Source: Saprospiraceae bacterium
Lineage (GTDB): Bacteria; Bacteroidota; Bacteroidia; Chitinophagales; Saprospiraceae
Direction: 5' to 3'
NCBI GenBank assembly: GCA_016787345.1
Contig: JAEUUU010000166.1
Location: 113,226 to 177,225, forward strand
Length of the DNA stretch: 64,000 bases
Under the pieces are notes generated by a model, which ran no database searches, was not told where the DNA came from, and worked only from the letters and a program-made list of their open reading frames with translations. This document shows positions 24,408-33,491 of the stretch, piece by piece; the first letter of the stretch is position 1, and each line of letters begins with the position of its first letter. The translations under genes and the position numbers were made by a program.

Positions 24408-25621
24408 AAATCCTTCTGCTCAATACCTATGAACATGGCGGAGCAGGAATTGCCTGTCGGCGCCTTCATGCAGCGCTGCAATCCATCGGACTGCAGTCGG
24501 GAACCTTGAACAGCACGTATTTTTCAAAATGGCCTTTTTACGCCGAGCGGCTGTCGTTTCTGCCGCTCGAACGAGATAAATCTGTCCGCTTCGCCTTTTC
24601 GCTGGCCAATTTCGGCCACGACCTAAGCCGGCACCCGCTCGTACAGGAGGCCGACGTCCTTCATCTGCATTGGATCAATCAGGGGTTTTTGTCCCTTAAA
24701 AACATTGAACAACTGGGCAAATTGGGCAAACCCATTGTCTGGACCCTCCATGATATGTGGGCATTTACCGGCGGTTGTCATTACAGTCAGGGTTGCGACC
24801 ACTTCCTGCAACAATGCGGACATTGTCCCTTTCTGCGCCGACCGGGCGCCACTGACCGCTCGAATCAAATCTGGAGGCAAAAACAGCGGCTTTTACCGAG
24901 CCACATTCAATTCGTCACTTGCAGCGAATGGCTGGCCGGTGTCGCACGGCAAAGTGGCCTTTTGCACGACAAGCCTGTGCAGGCAATCCCCAATCCCATC
25001 GATACGACGGTTTTTCAACCTGCCACTGTTGCAGATCGGGATGCAATTCGTCACAAACTGGGCTGCTCTCCACTGGAAAAAATCTTGATGTTTGCCGCCA
25101 TGAAAGTCAGCGACGAGCGAAAAGGATTGACTTATCTGCAGCAAGCGCTCTTACGGCTAAAACATGAAAACCCGGATTTGCCGGTTAAAATCCTCGTTCT
25201 GGGCAAAACAGACGCCACAATGGCCACAGCGCTACCCTACCCTGTCATTGCTCCCGGCCTGATCCAGTCGCCGGAGGAACTTGCCATTTTGTATTCTGCT
25301 GCTGACGCTTTTGTTATTCCTTCGCTGGAAGACAATCTGCCCAATACGGTGATGGAGTCGCTGGCTTGTGGCACTCCAGTGATTGGTTTTCAAACAGGCG
25401 GTATTCCGGAAATGGTTACACATCGGCAAGAAGGCTATATCGTGCCGCAAAAAGACGTAAACGGGCTTGCCGAAGGGATAAAATGGATTTTGGGTATGGG
25501 AGAAATGGAATACGGGAAACTGCGTCGCCAGGCTCGCACCAAGGTTGAGCAGGAGTATTCCAATATTCTCGTCGCCAAGCAATATCTGGCCCTTTACGAG
25601 CGCTTGCTTCAACACCCATGA
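24404..25621 (+). CDS. GT4-family glycosyltransferase
   Basis: 405 residues. The N-terminal half begins KILLLNTYEHGGAGIACRRLH and has WTLHDMWAFTGGCHYSQGC. The C-terminal half has FAAMKVSDERKGLTYL and the GT-B/GT4 donor motif PSLEDNLPNTVMESLACG with paired Glu residues, then GGIPEMV. The N-terminal signature is common in glycosyltransferases of surface polysaccharides. Four-base overlaps join it to the FkbM gene upstream and the K+ channel gene downstream. Confidence 0.88.
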   Translation: MKILLLNTYEHGGAGIACRRLHAALQSIGLQSGTLNSTYFSKWPFYAERLSFLPLERDKSVRFAFSLANFGHDLSRHPLVQEADVLHLHWINQGFLSLKNIEQLGKLGKPIVWTLHDMWAFTGGCHYSQGCDHFLQQCGHCPFLRRPGATDRSNQIWRQKQRLLPSHIQFVTCSEWLAGVARQSGLLHDKPVQAIPNPIDTTVFQPATVADRDAIRHKLGCSPLEKILMFAAMKVSDERKGLTYLQQALLRLKHENPDLPVKILVLGKTDATMATALPYPVIAPGLIQSPEELAILYSAADAFVIPSLEDNLPNTVMESLACGTPVIGFQTGGIPEMVTHRQEGYIVPQKDVNGLAEGIKWILGMGEMEYGKLRRQARTKVEQEYSNILVAKQYLALYERLLQHP

Positions 25622-26712
25622 GAGCCAATTTTTTTGACTTCGCCCTGTTTTTTCTCCGTTTATCCAAGAAAAAACATCATTTCCACGGCCGGTTTTCCCG
25701 CATCCAGCAGGTCATACGCCGCATGCGGGCCGCAATTCTGCTGGTTCTGTTTTCCATCGCGGTAGGTACAGTTGGATATGTTGTAATTGAAGACTACCCC
25801 TGGTTCGATGCGTACTATATGTCGGTTATCACCCTGGCATCGGTAGGGTTCGGGGAGGTTCATCCTTTGAGCGCGTACGGGCGTTTGTTTACCTCACTGC
25901 TGATTGTTTTCAACATCGGCCTCTTTGCATACGCAATTTCTACCATCACCGATGTGTTTGCCAGTGGTGGTTTCACCAAGTTACTCATTGATTTTCATAT
26001 GAATAAGCGCATCAATGACCTAAGCGGCCATACCATCGTTTGCGGGTTTGGCCGCCATGCGACCGAAGTTGCCCAGGAATTGGGCAAACAGGATATGCCT
26101 TTTGTGATTATTGAAAAAAATCCCGACAAAATCGCCCTGCTTCGGCACGAGACCACCTATTTGTACGTGGAAGGCGATGCCACACACGACGAGATACTGG
26201 CAGAAGCAGGGATTGATCGCGCGGCAGCAGTAGTCATCACTTTACCCGACGATGCCGGAAACCTGTTTATTACCCTGTCGGCCCGCCAGATCAATCCTTC
26301 CCTACGGATCATTTGTAGAGCCAATAATGAAGCCGACGAAGTGAAAATCCGGCGAGCGGGCGCCGATCACACGGTTATTCCCGAACGGATCGGTGGTTTT
26401 TACATGGCGACCTTGATCCACAAGCCACATTTAGTGGAGTTTTTCAGCTTGTTGGCCAGTATGGGCCCAACCGGCGTAGTATTTGAAGAAGTGCCCGTCA
26501 ACCAATTACGACAGTCATTTCAAAATACGACCATTGCCGATTCCGGACTGGTTGAAAAAACGCAGGTAACGGTAGTGGCTGTCAGAGAACCCAACGGACA
26601 CTACGATCTGAATCCGCCGGCGTCGACCCTTTTACAACCCGGTTGGGACCTGGTTGTGCTCGGCAGTCAGGCCCAAATGGAAAAATTCCGGGAGCACATG
26701 CTGATCCACTGA
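25618..26712 (+). CDS. Two-TM potassium channel with RCK (TrkA-N/TrkA-C) domains
   Basis: 364 residues. Two membrane helices (about 35-55 and 88-110) flank the selectivity filter TLASVGFGEV. An RCK Rossmann domain follows with IVCGFGRHATEVAQEL, and a TrkA-C domain occupies about 270-360. This is a Kch/MthK-like ligand-gated K+ channel. The ATG overlaps the GT4 stop by four bases, so it is encoded in a glycan operon, an unusual partner. A shorter start at MRAAIL (about residue 36) is possible. Confidence 0.85.
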   Translation: MRANFFDFALFFLRLSKKKHHFHGRFSRIQQVIRRMRAAILLVLFSIAVGTVGYVVIEDYPWFDAYYMSVITLASVGFGEVHPLSAYGRLFTSLLIVFNIGLFAYAISTITDVFASGGFTKLLIDFHMNKRINDLSGHTIVCGFGRHATEVAQELGKQDMPFVIIEKNPDKIALLRHETTYLYVEGDATHDEILAEAGIDRAAAVVITLPDDAGNLFITLSARQINPSLRIICRANNEADEVKIRRAGADHTVIPERIGGFYMATLIHKPHLVEFFSLLASMGPTGVVFEEVPVNQLRQSFQNTTIADSGLVEKTQVTVVAVREPNGHYDLNPPASTLLQPGWDLVVLGSQAQMEKFREHMLIH

Positions 26713-26790
26713 TGCCATTAACCGCTGAAAACCACCGCTTTCTAAATCATCATTTTATTACACGCTTTGAGCGGTATTTTCACAGGAAAA

Positions 26791-27249
26791 ATGCCGCTCA
26801 GACTTCTTGTTCTCCTTGTCTTTTTACTGGGTTCCTCCGCCCCTGTCCTGCTCGCGCAATGCCCGGAGATAGCGCTCAACGATCTTCAGTTTCTTCAAAA
26901 AACCGACCCCGCCGGCAAGGAATCCAGGATTGCAGCCCTCGGTTTCGACGCCCGCAACGAATTCGTCCGCAACGGCGCCACTTTCCGGGGCTACAGTAAA
27001 TGTTGGCAAACAACGGTCAATGGAAAAGCTGTTTTTGAACAAAAGATCGTCTGGAACGTGACACAGAATACCGTCATGTTTCTAACCCTGAACCCCGCGC
27101 ATTACCAGACGCTCCGTGTTGCGGTTGGCGAACGACACCCCGAAGCGGGCGACCAAAATGTGGTTGTCGGAAAGATGTTCCGCTACGAATTCAGTATTCA
27201 GCAAATGGACGGGGTTGATTATTACGCACTTGCGGTTTCTTTACGTTAG
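26791..27249 (+). CDS. Secreted protein of unknown function
   Basis: 152 residues from the ATG at 26791, giving a signal peptide MPLRLLVLLVFLLGSSAP ending in LLAQ. The mature part has one cysteine near its start and one in YSKCWQTT. I recognise no domain. It lies 78 bp after the K+ channel stop. Confidence 0.6.
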   Translation: MPLRLLVLLVFLLGSSAPVLLAQCPEIALNDLQFLQKTDPAGKESRIAALGFDARNEFVRNGATFRGYSKCWQTTVNGKAVFEQKIVWNVTQNTVMFLTLNPAHYQTLRVAVGERHPEAGDQNVVVGKMFRYEFSIQQMDGVDYYALAVSLR

Positions 27250-27326
27250 CAACATATTTTCATCACGGAAGCTTAACCCTCCCAATACAGGCAGGGTGTG
27301 GCTTGAGCATTTTCTTTGTTGTATAA

Positions 27327-27348
27327 GTTCAACAACATTGTTCAACAA
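27327..27348 (+). repeat. GTTCAACAA direct repeat in the leader of the Glu-rich gene
   Basis: GTTCAACAA occurs at 27327-27335 and 27340-27348, a 13-bp period, just before the ATG at 27364. Could be an operator or leader element; no other support. Confidence 0.35.
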
Positions 27349-27363
27349 TCAAATCACTCAGCC

Positions 27364-27573
27364 ATGACCACCTTCAACGAAGAAATCCAAGAAACCGAAA
27401 CCCTGGAAATGGAAGAAACCCTCGTCATCGTTGCTACCGATGGCGACGAAAACGAAGAACAAACCGAAGAGGAAGAAGAACAGGACGCCGAAGAAGTTGA
27501 AGAAGAAGAGGAAGAGACCGAAGAGGTCGAAGTTGAAGAAAGCGAAGCCACCGAAGAAGAAACAGAAGACTAA
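27364..27573 (+). CDS. Highly acidic Glu-rich low-complexity protein
   Basis: 69 residues from the ATG at 27364. About half are Glu, with Thr and Val; there is no hydrophobic segment apart from LVIVAT near residue 21. The composition predicts an intrinsically disordered polyanion. A clear hairpin terminator follows at once, supporting real transcription. No homology is recognised; possible roles such as a cation or basic-protein binder are speculative. Confidence 0.55.
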   Translation: MTTFNEEIQETETLEMEETLVIVATDGDENEEQTEEEEEQDAEEVEEEEEETEEVEVEESEATEEETED

Positions 27574-27594
27574 TTCCCCGGTTGTTTTTTGCGT

Positions 27595-27634
27595 AACAGG
27601 CCAGCTGGATGATATTTCATTCAACTGGCCTGTT
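27595..27634 (+). terminator. Terminator after the Glu-rich gene
   Basis: AACAGGCCAGCTG and CAACTGGCCTGTT form a 13-bp stem with one mismatch and a 14-base loop, followed by GCTTTT. It overlaps the 3' coding end of the converging membrane gene. Confidence 0.65.
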
Positions 27635-28133
27635 GCTTTTGAACCTGATCCAACAAACGAATACGAAGCACCGTGCCCGAGAAAAGGCATTGGTGTACCT
27701 CTACGTACTCCCCCGGCATAACCTGACGGAATTTTTTGAGCAGCGGCGACAACTCGCTCAATTCGAAGCGATACGGACCGATTTTATAGTGCAGGAGCGG
27801 TATTGCATCACCTTTGTCGGTCAAAACAGCTTGCTCCACCGGACCGGAGATCACCCGTTTTTTGCCCAGCCACCAGTCGCGAATCAGCCTGGCAGCCCGC
27901 CCCCTGGTACGGTCGAGAAAAAAATGACCAAGCAGCAATCCGATGTACAACATCAGAGAGGCCCCGATAAAAAAACGGTTGTAGGTATGGTTTCGGAAAA
28001 AGTAAAGGCCTGTCAGCAAAAACAGAGCGGTCAGTATCTGTGCTGAGAATTTGAACACTTCAAAAAGCAAAACCTTGCGCAGTGTGGCCTTGTCTTTCGA
28101 ACTGAATGGAACAATTCGTTCACCCATCGTCAT
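27621..28133 (-). CDS. Two-TM membrane protein of unknown function
   Basis: 170 residues. Two hydrophobic helices (about 28-48 and 55-73) are followed by a cytoplasmic-looking domain ending with EVHQCLFSGTVLRIR. I recognise no family. It is monocistronic, facing the Glu-rich gene. Confidence 0.6.
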   Translation of the reverse strand: MTMGERIVPFSSKDKATLRKVLLFEVFKFSAQILTALFLLTGLYFFRNHTYNRFFIGASLMLYIGLLLGHFFLDRTRGRAARLIRDWWLGKKRVISGPVEQAVLTDKGDAIPLLHYKIGPYRFELSELSPLLKKFRQVMPGEYVEVHQCLFSGTVLRIRLLDQVQKQQAS

Positions 28134-28213
28134 AACGGCCCAAACTTATCAGGTCGGCCGGTTTATTTTAAGACGGGAAACAGAACTTTACCTAAACTTA
28201 AAATTGCAGTTCC

Positions 28214-29080
28214 TTATTCCGCAGCCGGAACCGCGGGTAAAGCAGGATGAATCAGCACAATGGTACGGCGATTGGCCAGCCGGCCTTCCGGGGTGGCGTT
28301 GGAGGTAACCGGATAAAACTCACCCCTGCCTATTGGCGTCAGCTGGTTTGCATTGGTGTTGTAATCGCGAATCATCAAACGGACGATGTTGGTAGCCCTG
28401 AGCAAGCTCCAGTCCCAGGTATCTTTCAGGCTTTTGTCTTTGGGCAGGGAGTTGTCGGTATATGCAATGATTTCCACATCGTATTCCGGGTGCTCGCCCA
28501 AAAGATCGGCCAGTGGTTTTAGCATGGTTTTCCCGGAGGCGCTGACGGTAGTTGCATCCGTGTTGAACAAGGTTTTGTCGGGCAATGATACGCTGACCGC
28601 CTCATCCGGTGTGATGTCGACCTGAACGCCCGAGGAAGCGCCGAATGCCTGCGTCAACTTGGTTTTCAATTCATTCAGCCGGCGGCGGCGTTCCTTTTGT
28701 GCCGTTTGAACCTTTTGCAGGGTGGCAGTACGCTGATCGAGCAGACTGTTCTTGGCGGCCAGCTCGTTTTCGAGTTGGCTGAGTTGTCCGCTGAGTTTCG
28801 AGGAGGATTCGCCCATTTGTTTGGTCCGGTTGTTCAGTTCAGCGCGCAGATCGTTCATCTCTTCGTTTTGAGAACCGATTGTTCGATTCAGATCGCCGAC
28901 CTGTTTGATCAGGTTGGCCGACTCTTCGCGGCGTTGTATGAGCTCCTGGAGCAGGACTTTTTCCCGCCCTTCGGCCTGACTGCGGGCGGCGATTTCGGCA
29001 CGATAAATTTTGGGTTTGACGCAGGCTCCGGCCAGTGCGGAAAGGATAAACAGCATCAGGGATAGTTGTAAGTAGCGCAT
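28214..29080 (-). CDS. OmpA-family lipoprotein with long coiled coil
   Basis: 288 residues from the ATG at 29080. Lipobox ALAGAC gives lipidated Cys20. Residues 30-160 are a coiled coil rich in Gln, Leu and Glu. The C-terminal OmpA/MotB-like domain has VSLPDKTLFNTDATTVS, YDVEIIAYTDNSLPKDK, RATNIVRLMI and GRLANRRTIVLI, the peptidoglycan-binding fold. It likely links the outer membrane to the cell wall. The start is separated by 90 bp from the divergent lipoprotein gene. Confidence 0.82.
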   Translation of the reverse strand: MRYLQLSLMLFILSALAGACVKPKIYRAEIAARSQAEGREKVLLQELIQRREESANLIKQVGDLNRTIGSQNEEMNDLRAELNNRTKQMGESSSKLSGQLSQLENELAAKNSLLDQRTATLQKVQTAQKERRRRLNELKTKLTQAFGASSGVQVDITPDEAVSVSLPDKTLFNTDATTVSASGKTMLKPLADLLGEHPEYDVEIIAYTDNSLPKDKSLKDTWDWSLLRATNIVRLMIRDYNTNANQLTPIGRGEFYPVTSNATPEGRLANRRTIVLIHPALPAVPAAE

Positions 29081-29170
29081 GTGTCGGTGTCGGTTGGTGT
29101 CGGGCGCAAATATTTTAAAAAATCCCGGAGCCGCGAAGTCGGAGGGATTTTCTATTCTTGCGGCCAAAGT

Positions 29171-29542
29171 ATGAAATACGTTATCCTCTGCTCGCTGCTG
29201 ATTTTCTCCTCCTGTGCGCTCGACGTCAAGCAGTTGCACGGATATTGGCAGGCTACTGCATTTTTTGAAGAAGGTCAGCGCCTGGAATCTGCGCTTGTCG
29301 ATCAGGTTTCCATCGAATTTGTCCCCTCCGGTCGGTATATGTTCCGCTCTTCTGCGCGCTACACCGAGGCCGGGCTTTTTCGGGAGTCCGGTCAGCACTT
29401 GTTTTTGACCGACACCACCCAAACGCCCAATAAAGTGCGAAAAATCAAGGTCTTGTATCTTTCGACCGATTCGTTGAAGATCAAAATGGGTAAAAACGGG
29501 AAAGACCGGGTGTTGTTTTTAGCGCGAAAGTCAGCCCAGTAA
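29171..29542 (+). CDS. Small lipocalin-like lipoprotein
   Basis: 123 residues from the ATG at 29171. Lipobox FSSC (Cys15). The mature part begins LHGYWQATAFFEEGQRL and alternates beta strands, resembling the lipocalin-like domains common in Bacteroidota lipoproteins. Its 3' end overlaps the converging MBL gene by 12 bp. Confidence 0.6.
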   Translation: MKYVILCSLLIFSSCALDVKQLHGYWQATAFFEEGQRLESALVDQVSIEFVPSGRYMFRSSARYTEAGLFRESGQHLFLTDTTQTPNKVRKIKVLYLSTDSLKIKMGKNGKDRVLFLARKSAQ

Positions 29543-30385
29543 ATCAGCCAACGCGCCAATACGTTCCGGCACTACCCTGCCCTTTTCATCTGTTTTGACC
29601 GTCCCGCATTCGGCCCGCGGGTCGTGCTCGAAAAACAGCAAATCGCCATGTCGCGCGGCGCTGGCCAAAAGGCGCTCTTTTTCTTCCAGCGTCACCAGCG
29701 GACGCACATCGTAGGCCATTACGTAAGGCATGCCGATATGCCATTGGGAGGGCATCAAATCGGCGCAGTAAATCAACTTTTTATCGCCAATCGTCAATAC
29801 CGGCATCATCATCGCTTCAGTATGGCCACAAGAGAACCGCACGTTAAAGCCCGGTAAAAAAGTAACTTCCTCCTCCACCGGTATCCAGTTGATGCGACCC
29901 TGTTCAAGGAGCGGAACAAAGTTTTCGGGCAAAAAAGAGGCCTTTTCGCGTGCATTGGGTTTTGTAGCCCAGTCCCAATGCACGCGATTCGACCAGTAAG
30001 TGGCGCCTGGAAAAGCCGGTTCGATTTCGCCGGTAGCGGGATTTTTCCACAACGCTCCGCCGCAATGATCAAAATGCAGGTGAGTCAAAAAGACGTCGGT
30101 GATGTCTTCCCTGTCCAGGCCGATTTTTTCCAGCGAGCCAAACAATGAATCGGCGCCAAAAGGCGAAAAATGCGATCTGAATTTATCGTCTTGTTTGTTG
30201 CCTATTCCGGTGTCGATCAGGATTTTACGATCGCCCGTTTCCACCAGCAAACAGCGCATCGCCCAGGTGCACATGTTGTTCTCGTCGGGCGGGTTGAGCT
30301 TGTCCCACATTCGCTTCGGGACCACGCCGAACATGGCGCCTCCGTCGAGTTTGAAAAAGCCGGTTGGAACGACGCTGAGTTTCAT
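29531..30385 (-). CDS. MBL-fold hydrolase, lactonase-like (AiiA/YtnP type)
   Basis: 284 residues. Metal motif LTHLHFDHCGG (HxHxDH), then SCGHTEAMM, CADLMPSQWHIGMP and FFEHDPRAE. This is the layout of AHL-lactonase-like and related MBL hydrolases. Substrate unknown. It lies 2 bp after the ribH stop, so the two are probably co-transcribed. Confidence 0.8.
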   Translation of the reverse strand: MKLSVVPTGFFKLDGGAMFGVVPKRMWDKLNPPDENNMCTWAMRCLLVETGDRKILIDTGIGNKQDDKFRSHFSPFGADSLFGSLEKIGLDREDITDVFLTHLHFDHCGGALWKNPATGEIEPAFPGATYWSNRVHWDWATKPNAREKASFLPENFVPLLEQGRINWIPVEEEVTFLPGFNVRFSCGHTEAMMMPVLTIGDKKLIYCADLMPSQWHIGMPYVMAYDVRPLVTLEEKERLLASAARHGDLLFFEHDPRAECGTVKTDEKGRVVPERIGALADLLG

Positions 30386-30387
30386 TG

Positions 30388-30903
30388 TTAAAATCCGATT
30401 GTCTTTTTACCCGGTTTGCCTTCTGCTTTCAGCGCAGCCATGCGGATCGCCGTTACGGCGGCCTCCACACCTTTATTGCCGTGCACGCCGCCGGCGCGAT
30501 CAAGCGCCTGCTGTTCGTCGTTGGGCGTGAGCAGTCCGAAGATGAAGGGCCGCCCGGTGGCTATACTCAAATTGACCAGTCCGTGGGCGACAGCCTGGTT
30601 GATGTACTCGTTGTGGCTGGTTTCACCTTTAATCACACATCCTAGACAGATGACCGCATCCGGATTGTGTTGTGACGCCAGCATCCGGGCGCCGGCCGGT
30701 AATTCAAAAGCGCCGGGCACCTGCATGGTATGTATTTTTTCCGGCTGCGCGCCGTGTTTTACCAGCGTATCGTAGCAGCCCTCGTACAAAGCATGGGTAA
30801 TATGCGCATTGTATTCCGCCACAACGATCCCGAACCGCCATTCGGCGGCATCGGGTATAGAGGAATCCAGGTATTCGGATAAATTTTTTAATGCAGATGC
30901 CAT
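30388..30903 (-). CDS. ribH: 6,7-dimethyl-8-ribityllumazine synthase
   Basis: 171 residues from the ATG at 30903. Family motifs: FGIVVAEYNAHITHALYEG, VPGAFELPAGAR, CLGCVIKGETSHNEYI and FGLLTPNDEQQALDRAGG. RibH condenses the pyrimidinone with dihydroxybutanone phosphate to make the riboflavin precursor. Other rib genes are not in the window. Confidence 0.95.
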   Translation of the reverse strand: MASALKNLSEYLDSSIPDAAEWRFGIVVAEYNAHITHALYEGCYDTLVKHGAQPEKIHTMQVPGAFELPAGARMLASQHNPDAVICLGCVIKGETSHNEYINQAVAHGLVNLSIATGRPFIFGLLTPNDEQQALDRAGGVHGNKGVEAAVTAIRMAALKAEGKPGKKTIGF

Positions 30904-30922
30904 GACATCAGGTTTGCCCGGA

Positions 30923-31753
30923 TCAATACTCCGGTTTTTTCCGAAGGAATTGGTAAACCACACCGCCGATGGTGTAAGCGCCCTTTTCATCCGGATTTTC
31001 ATTGATGAGGTTGTAAATGGTCAGTGTATCGTTGTCGATGCCATAGCGATACCCGAAGAACTTCCCGGAATCCTGCTGTTTTGAATTGGACAGCGTCATC
31101 ACGTCGATACCATCGCCCGTGACGAAGCAGTCGCCCGCGGTGCACAGTTCGAAGCGGTCGTAGCCGGGCAGGTTTTGGATCGAGCCAAAGGGCGTAAACT
31201 GAATCGGGTCTTTTCCGAGGCCTTTTTTCAGCGAAGTAAACTGGCCGCCAAACAGATTGTGGTTGAGCGCCATCTGGAAAGCCAGGTAGCCGTCGCGGGT
31301 TTGCGCACTGGAACGGATAAAACGATCGATCTGGGTTTTAGCCATTGTACCATCGAACATGGTTATTTCCTTCTGGCCCTGTCCCTGAGAGTCGTACACC
31401 AGAAATATCGATTTGCCCTGGCGGGCGCCTTTCAATTCGATCGTATCGACCCGAATCGAGTAAGCGAGTTTGTATGATTCCATCCCATTATAACACATGA
31501 CACTGTCGCCGTACGATTCGTCGAAACTGATTGCAAAGGCGTACGGAATGTGCGAATTGTTCATTCCTTTTAGCACAGAACCATTGTCGCTGGCACGAGA
31601 GATAAAATCCATGGCAATCCAGTTGCCTGTAAGGTGGGTGATATTGGCGGTCGGCTGGCCGCTGCTGCCTACCGATTCTTTTTGCTTGTTATCTTGTTTA
31701 CAGGCAACAAATGAGAGGGCCAAAACGGCAAAAAGCAGGTATTTACTGTACAT
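30923..31753 (-). CDS. Lipoprotein of unknown function
   Basis: 276 residues from the ATG at 31753. Lipobox FVAC gives Cys18. The mature region has an early GNWIAMDFISRAS and mostly beta structure. A full sigma-A promoter precedes it. It runs into ribH 19 bp later, so riboflavin synthesis genes may be read through from it. No function is recognised. Confidence 0.6.
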   Translation of the reverse strand: MYSKYLLFAVLALSFVACKQDNKQKESVGSSGQPTANITHLTGNWIAMDFISRASDNGSVLKGMNNSHIPYAFAISFDESYGDSVMCYNGMESYKLAYSIRVDTIELKGARQGKSIFLVYDSQGQGQKEITMFDGTMAKTQIDRFIRSSAQTRDGYLAFQMALNHNLFGGQFTSLKKGLGKDPIQFTPFGSIQNLPGYDRFELCTAGDCFVTGDGIDVMTLSNSKQQDSGKFFGYRYGIDNDTLTIYNLINENPDEKGAYTIGGVVYQFLRKKPEY

Positions 31754-31790
31754 ATTATTGATATTTTTAAAAGAGGATTCAAAAGCGGCG

Positions 31791-31823
31791 CAAAAGTAGG
31801 GCAAGCGTTGATTTTATTTCAAA
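31791..31823 (-). promoter_or_regulatory. Sigma-A promoter of the lipoprotein-ribH unit
   Basis: On the minus strand, TTTG (31820-31823), a 21-bp spacer and TACTTTTG (31791-31798). The -33 element lies within the 3' end of the LysM gene. Confidence 0.6.
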
Positions 31824-32683
31824 AACCTCAGCTTGACAAAAAAACGGGGGTCGCGCGCGCCAAGGAAACGCGCAGCGGCGGGCGCAAGAACGACTTCCAC
31901 ATTGGATTCGTACCCGGCCGGTATCCGGCCAATGACCTTAACGTACACTGTTCTTTTGCTCATTGGATTGGTTATTGCCATGATTGTGCCAATGCCGGCC
32001 TCCCGGTGCAAAGCATAGTACGCGCCTTCTTCTTTGCTGTCGCGTTGCCAGAAACATACGCCCTGGCTCAGCACTTCCTTGTGATTGTTTTTTTGTTGTT
32101 CAAATTTTTCGGCCAGTGCATTGGCCGGTGCGGCCGGGCGTGCCGGGCGCCAATCGGGCGGTATACCATCGATGCTGATCCAACCCATGTGAATCAGCTG
32201 TCCGGGTTTTATGTTGTTGTTTTTCAGATGATTGCGCTTCACAATGCTATCCACCGGCATATCGAAATACCGCTTGCAGATGTTAAACAGGTTGTCGCCA
32301 TCCTGCACTACGTAACAAATAGGCGCGTATTTGCGGGGGGAGAAATCTTTACCTTTGTAGCGCTTGATTGCCCGGTTGGGCACCGGTATTTTCACCCTTT
32401 TTCCTACCTGCAAAGTCGGTTCGGTTTGGAATTGCGGGTTGTGTTCGTACAGTTCGTCGAGGCTCAGCCCGTAGTATTTTGCCAGTGAAAACAGGGTTTG
32501 TTTCGGCTTGACGAGGTGGTGAATAAATTTTTTACCATTACTGACGGTTAGCAGAACCGTATCCTTGTACGTAAGATAAGCCGGTGTCTTTTCCGCAGTA
32601 GCGCTCGTTGCTGGTTGTTTGGTTTGCCCGCCAGCCGTCCCCAGGCATAGCAGTGCAAGGCAAAAAAGGGTTAGTCGAAGCAT
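31814..32683 (-). CDS. LysM protein with C-terminal RlpA-like double-psi beta-barrel domain
   Basis: 289 residues from the ATG at 32683, with a signal peptide ending at GTAGGQ. Two LysM repeats: HHLVKPKQTLFSLAKYYGL (about residues 60-105) and CYVVQDGDNLFNICKRYF (about 128-175). The C-terminal 80 residues read ALHREAGIGTIMAITNP, RTVYVKVIGRIPAG and APAAARFLGARDPRF, matching the RlpA-like double-psi beta-barrel fold of septal-ring lytic transglycosylases. A cell-wall role is likely. A -7 element TACTTTTG (minus, 32702-32709) lies just upstream. Confidence 0.75.
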   Translation of the reverse strand: MLRLTLFCLALLCLGTAGGQTKQPATSATAEKTPAYLTYKDTVLLTVSNGKKFIHHLVKPKQTLFSLAKYYGLSLDELYEHNPQFQTEPTLQVGKRVKIPVPNRAIKRYKGKDFSPRKYAPICYVVQDGDNLFNICKRYFDMPVDSIVKRNHLKNNNIKPGQLIHMGWISIDGIPPDWRPARPAAPANALAEKFEQQKNNHKEVLSQGVCFWQRDSKEEGAYYALHREAGIGTIMAITNPMSKRTVYVKVIGRIPAGYESNVEVVLAPAAARFLGARDPRFFVKLRFLK

Positions 32684-32756
32684 AGTTTTCTCTGTTTTGC
32701 GCAAAAGTACGACGCTTTTTCGCAGTGTATGAAGGCTTAAAAACGAACGATTTGTT

Positions 32757-33479
32757 ATGATTCTTGCGGTAATTCCTGCGCGATACGCCTCTACCCGCTT
32801 CCCGGGTAAGCCCCTGGCCATGATTCGGGGGAAAAGCATGATCCAGCGTACCTGGGAACAGGTGAGCAAGGCCAATCTGGTGGATCGGGTCGTTGTCGCC
32901 ACGGACGACGAGAGAATAGCGACGCACGTCAGGGGCTTCGGTGGCGATGTCGTCCTTACCCGCGCCGACCACCCCAGTGGTACCGATCGTTGCGCCGAGG
33001 TAGCCAGGCTTATTAAAGACGCACAGATTATCCTGAACGTACAGGGCGACGAGCCTTTTATACAACCGGAGCAAATTGATTTTCTGGCTGTTACGCTGCT
33101 TTCGCAATCAAAATTCGGTATAGCCACTTTGCTCAAGGCAATCACCGACCCCGGTGTGCTTCAAAACCCCAATGTAGTCAAGGCAGTGCACGCGCCCACA
33201 CGTGGCGCCTTGTACTTCAGCCGGCACCCGGTGCCCTTTGTTCGGGATGCGCCCATGGACCAATGGCTCCTGCGGCATACTTTTTACAAACACATCGGCA
33301 TGTATGCCTTTCGGAGAAATACGCTGCTGAAATTGTCGCGGCTGGCCCCAACACCGCTGGAAAAAGCGGAATCGCTCGAACAGCTTCGCTGGCTGGAGAA
33401 CGGCTTTCAAATAGCCGTGGGTATCACGGAAATGGAAACCATCGGGGTTGATACGCCGGAAGACCTGGAAAAGTTGTAA
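32757..33479 (+). CDS. kdsB: 3-deoxy-manno-octulosonate cytidylyltransferase
   Basis: 240 residues. Motifs ILAVIPARYASTRFPGKPLA, TDDERI, HPSGTDRCAEVA, VNVQGDEPF and YKHIGMYAFRRNTLL are diagnostic of KdsB, which activates Kdo as CMP-Kdo for LPS core synthesis. Divergent from the LysM gene and convergent with the Kir channel. Confidence 0.95.
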   Translation: MILAVIPARYASTRFPGKPLAMIRGKSMIQRTWEQVSKANLVDRVVVATDDERIATHVRGFGGDVVLTRADHPSGTDRCAEVARLIKDAQIILNVQGDEPFIQPEQIDFLAVTLLSQSKFGIATLLKAITDPGVLQNPNVVKAVHAPTRGALYFSRHPVPFVRDAPMDQWLLRHTFYKHIGMYAFRRNTLLKLSRLAPTPLEKAESLEQLRWLENGFQIAVGITEMETIGVDTPEDLEKL

Positions 33480-33491
33480 CTGCCGGCAGGA

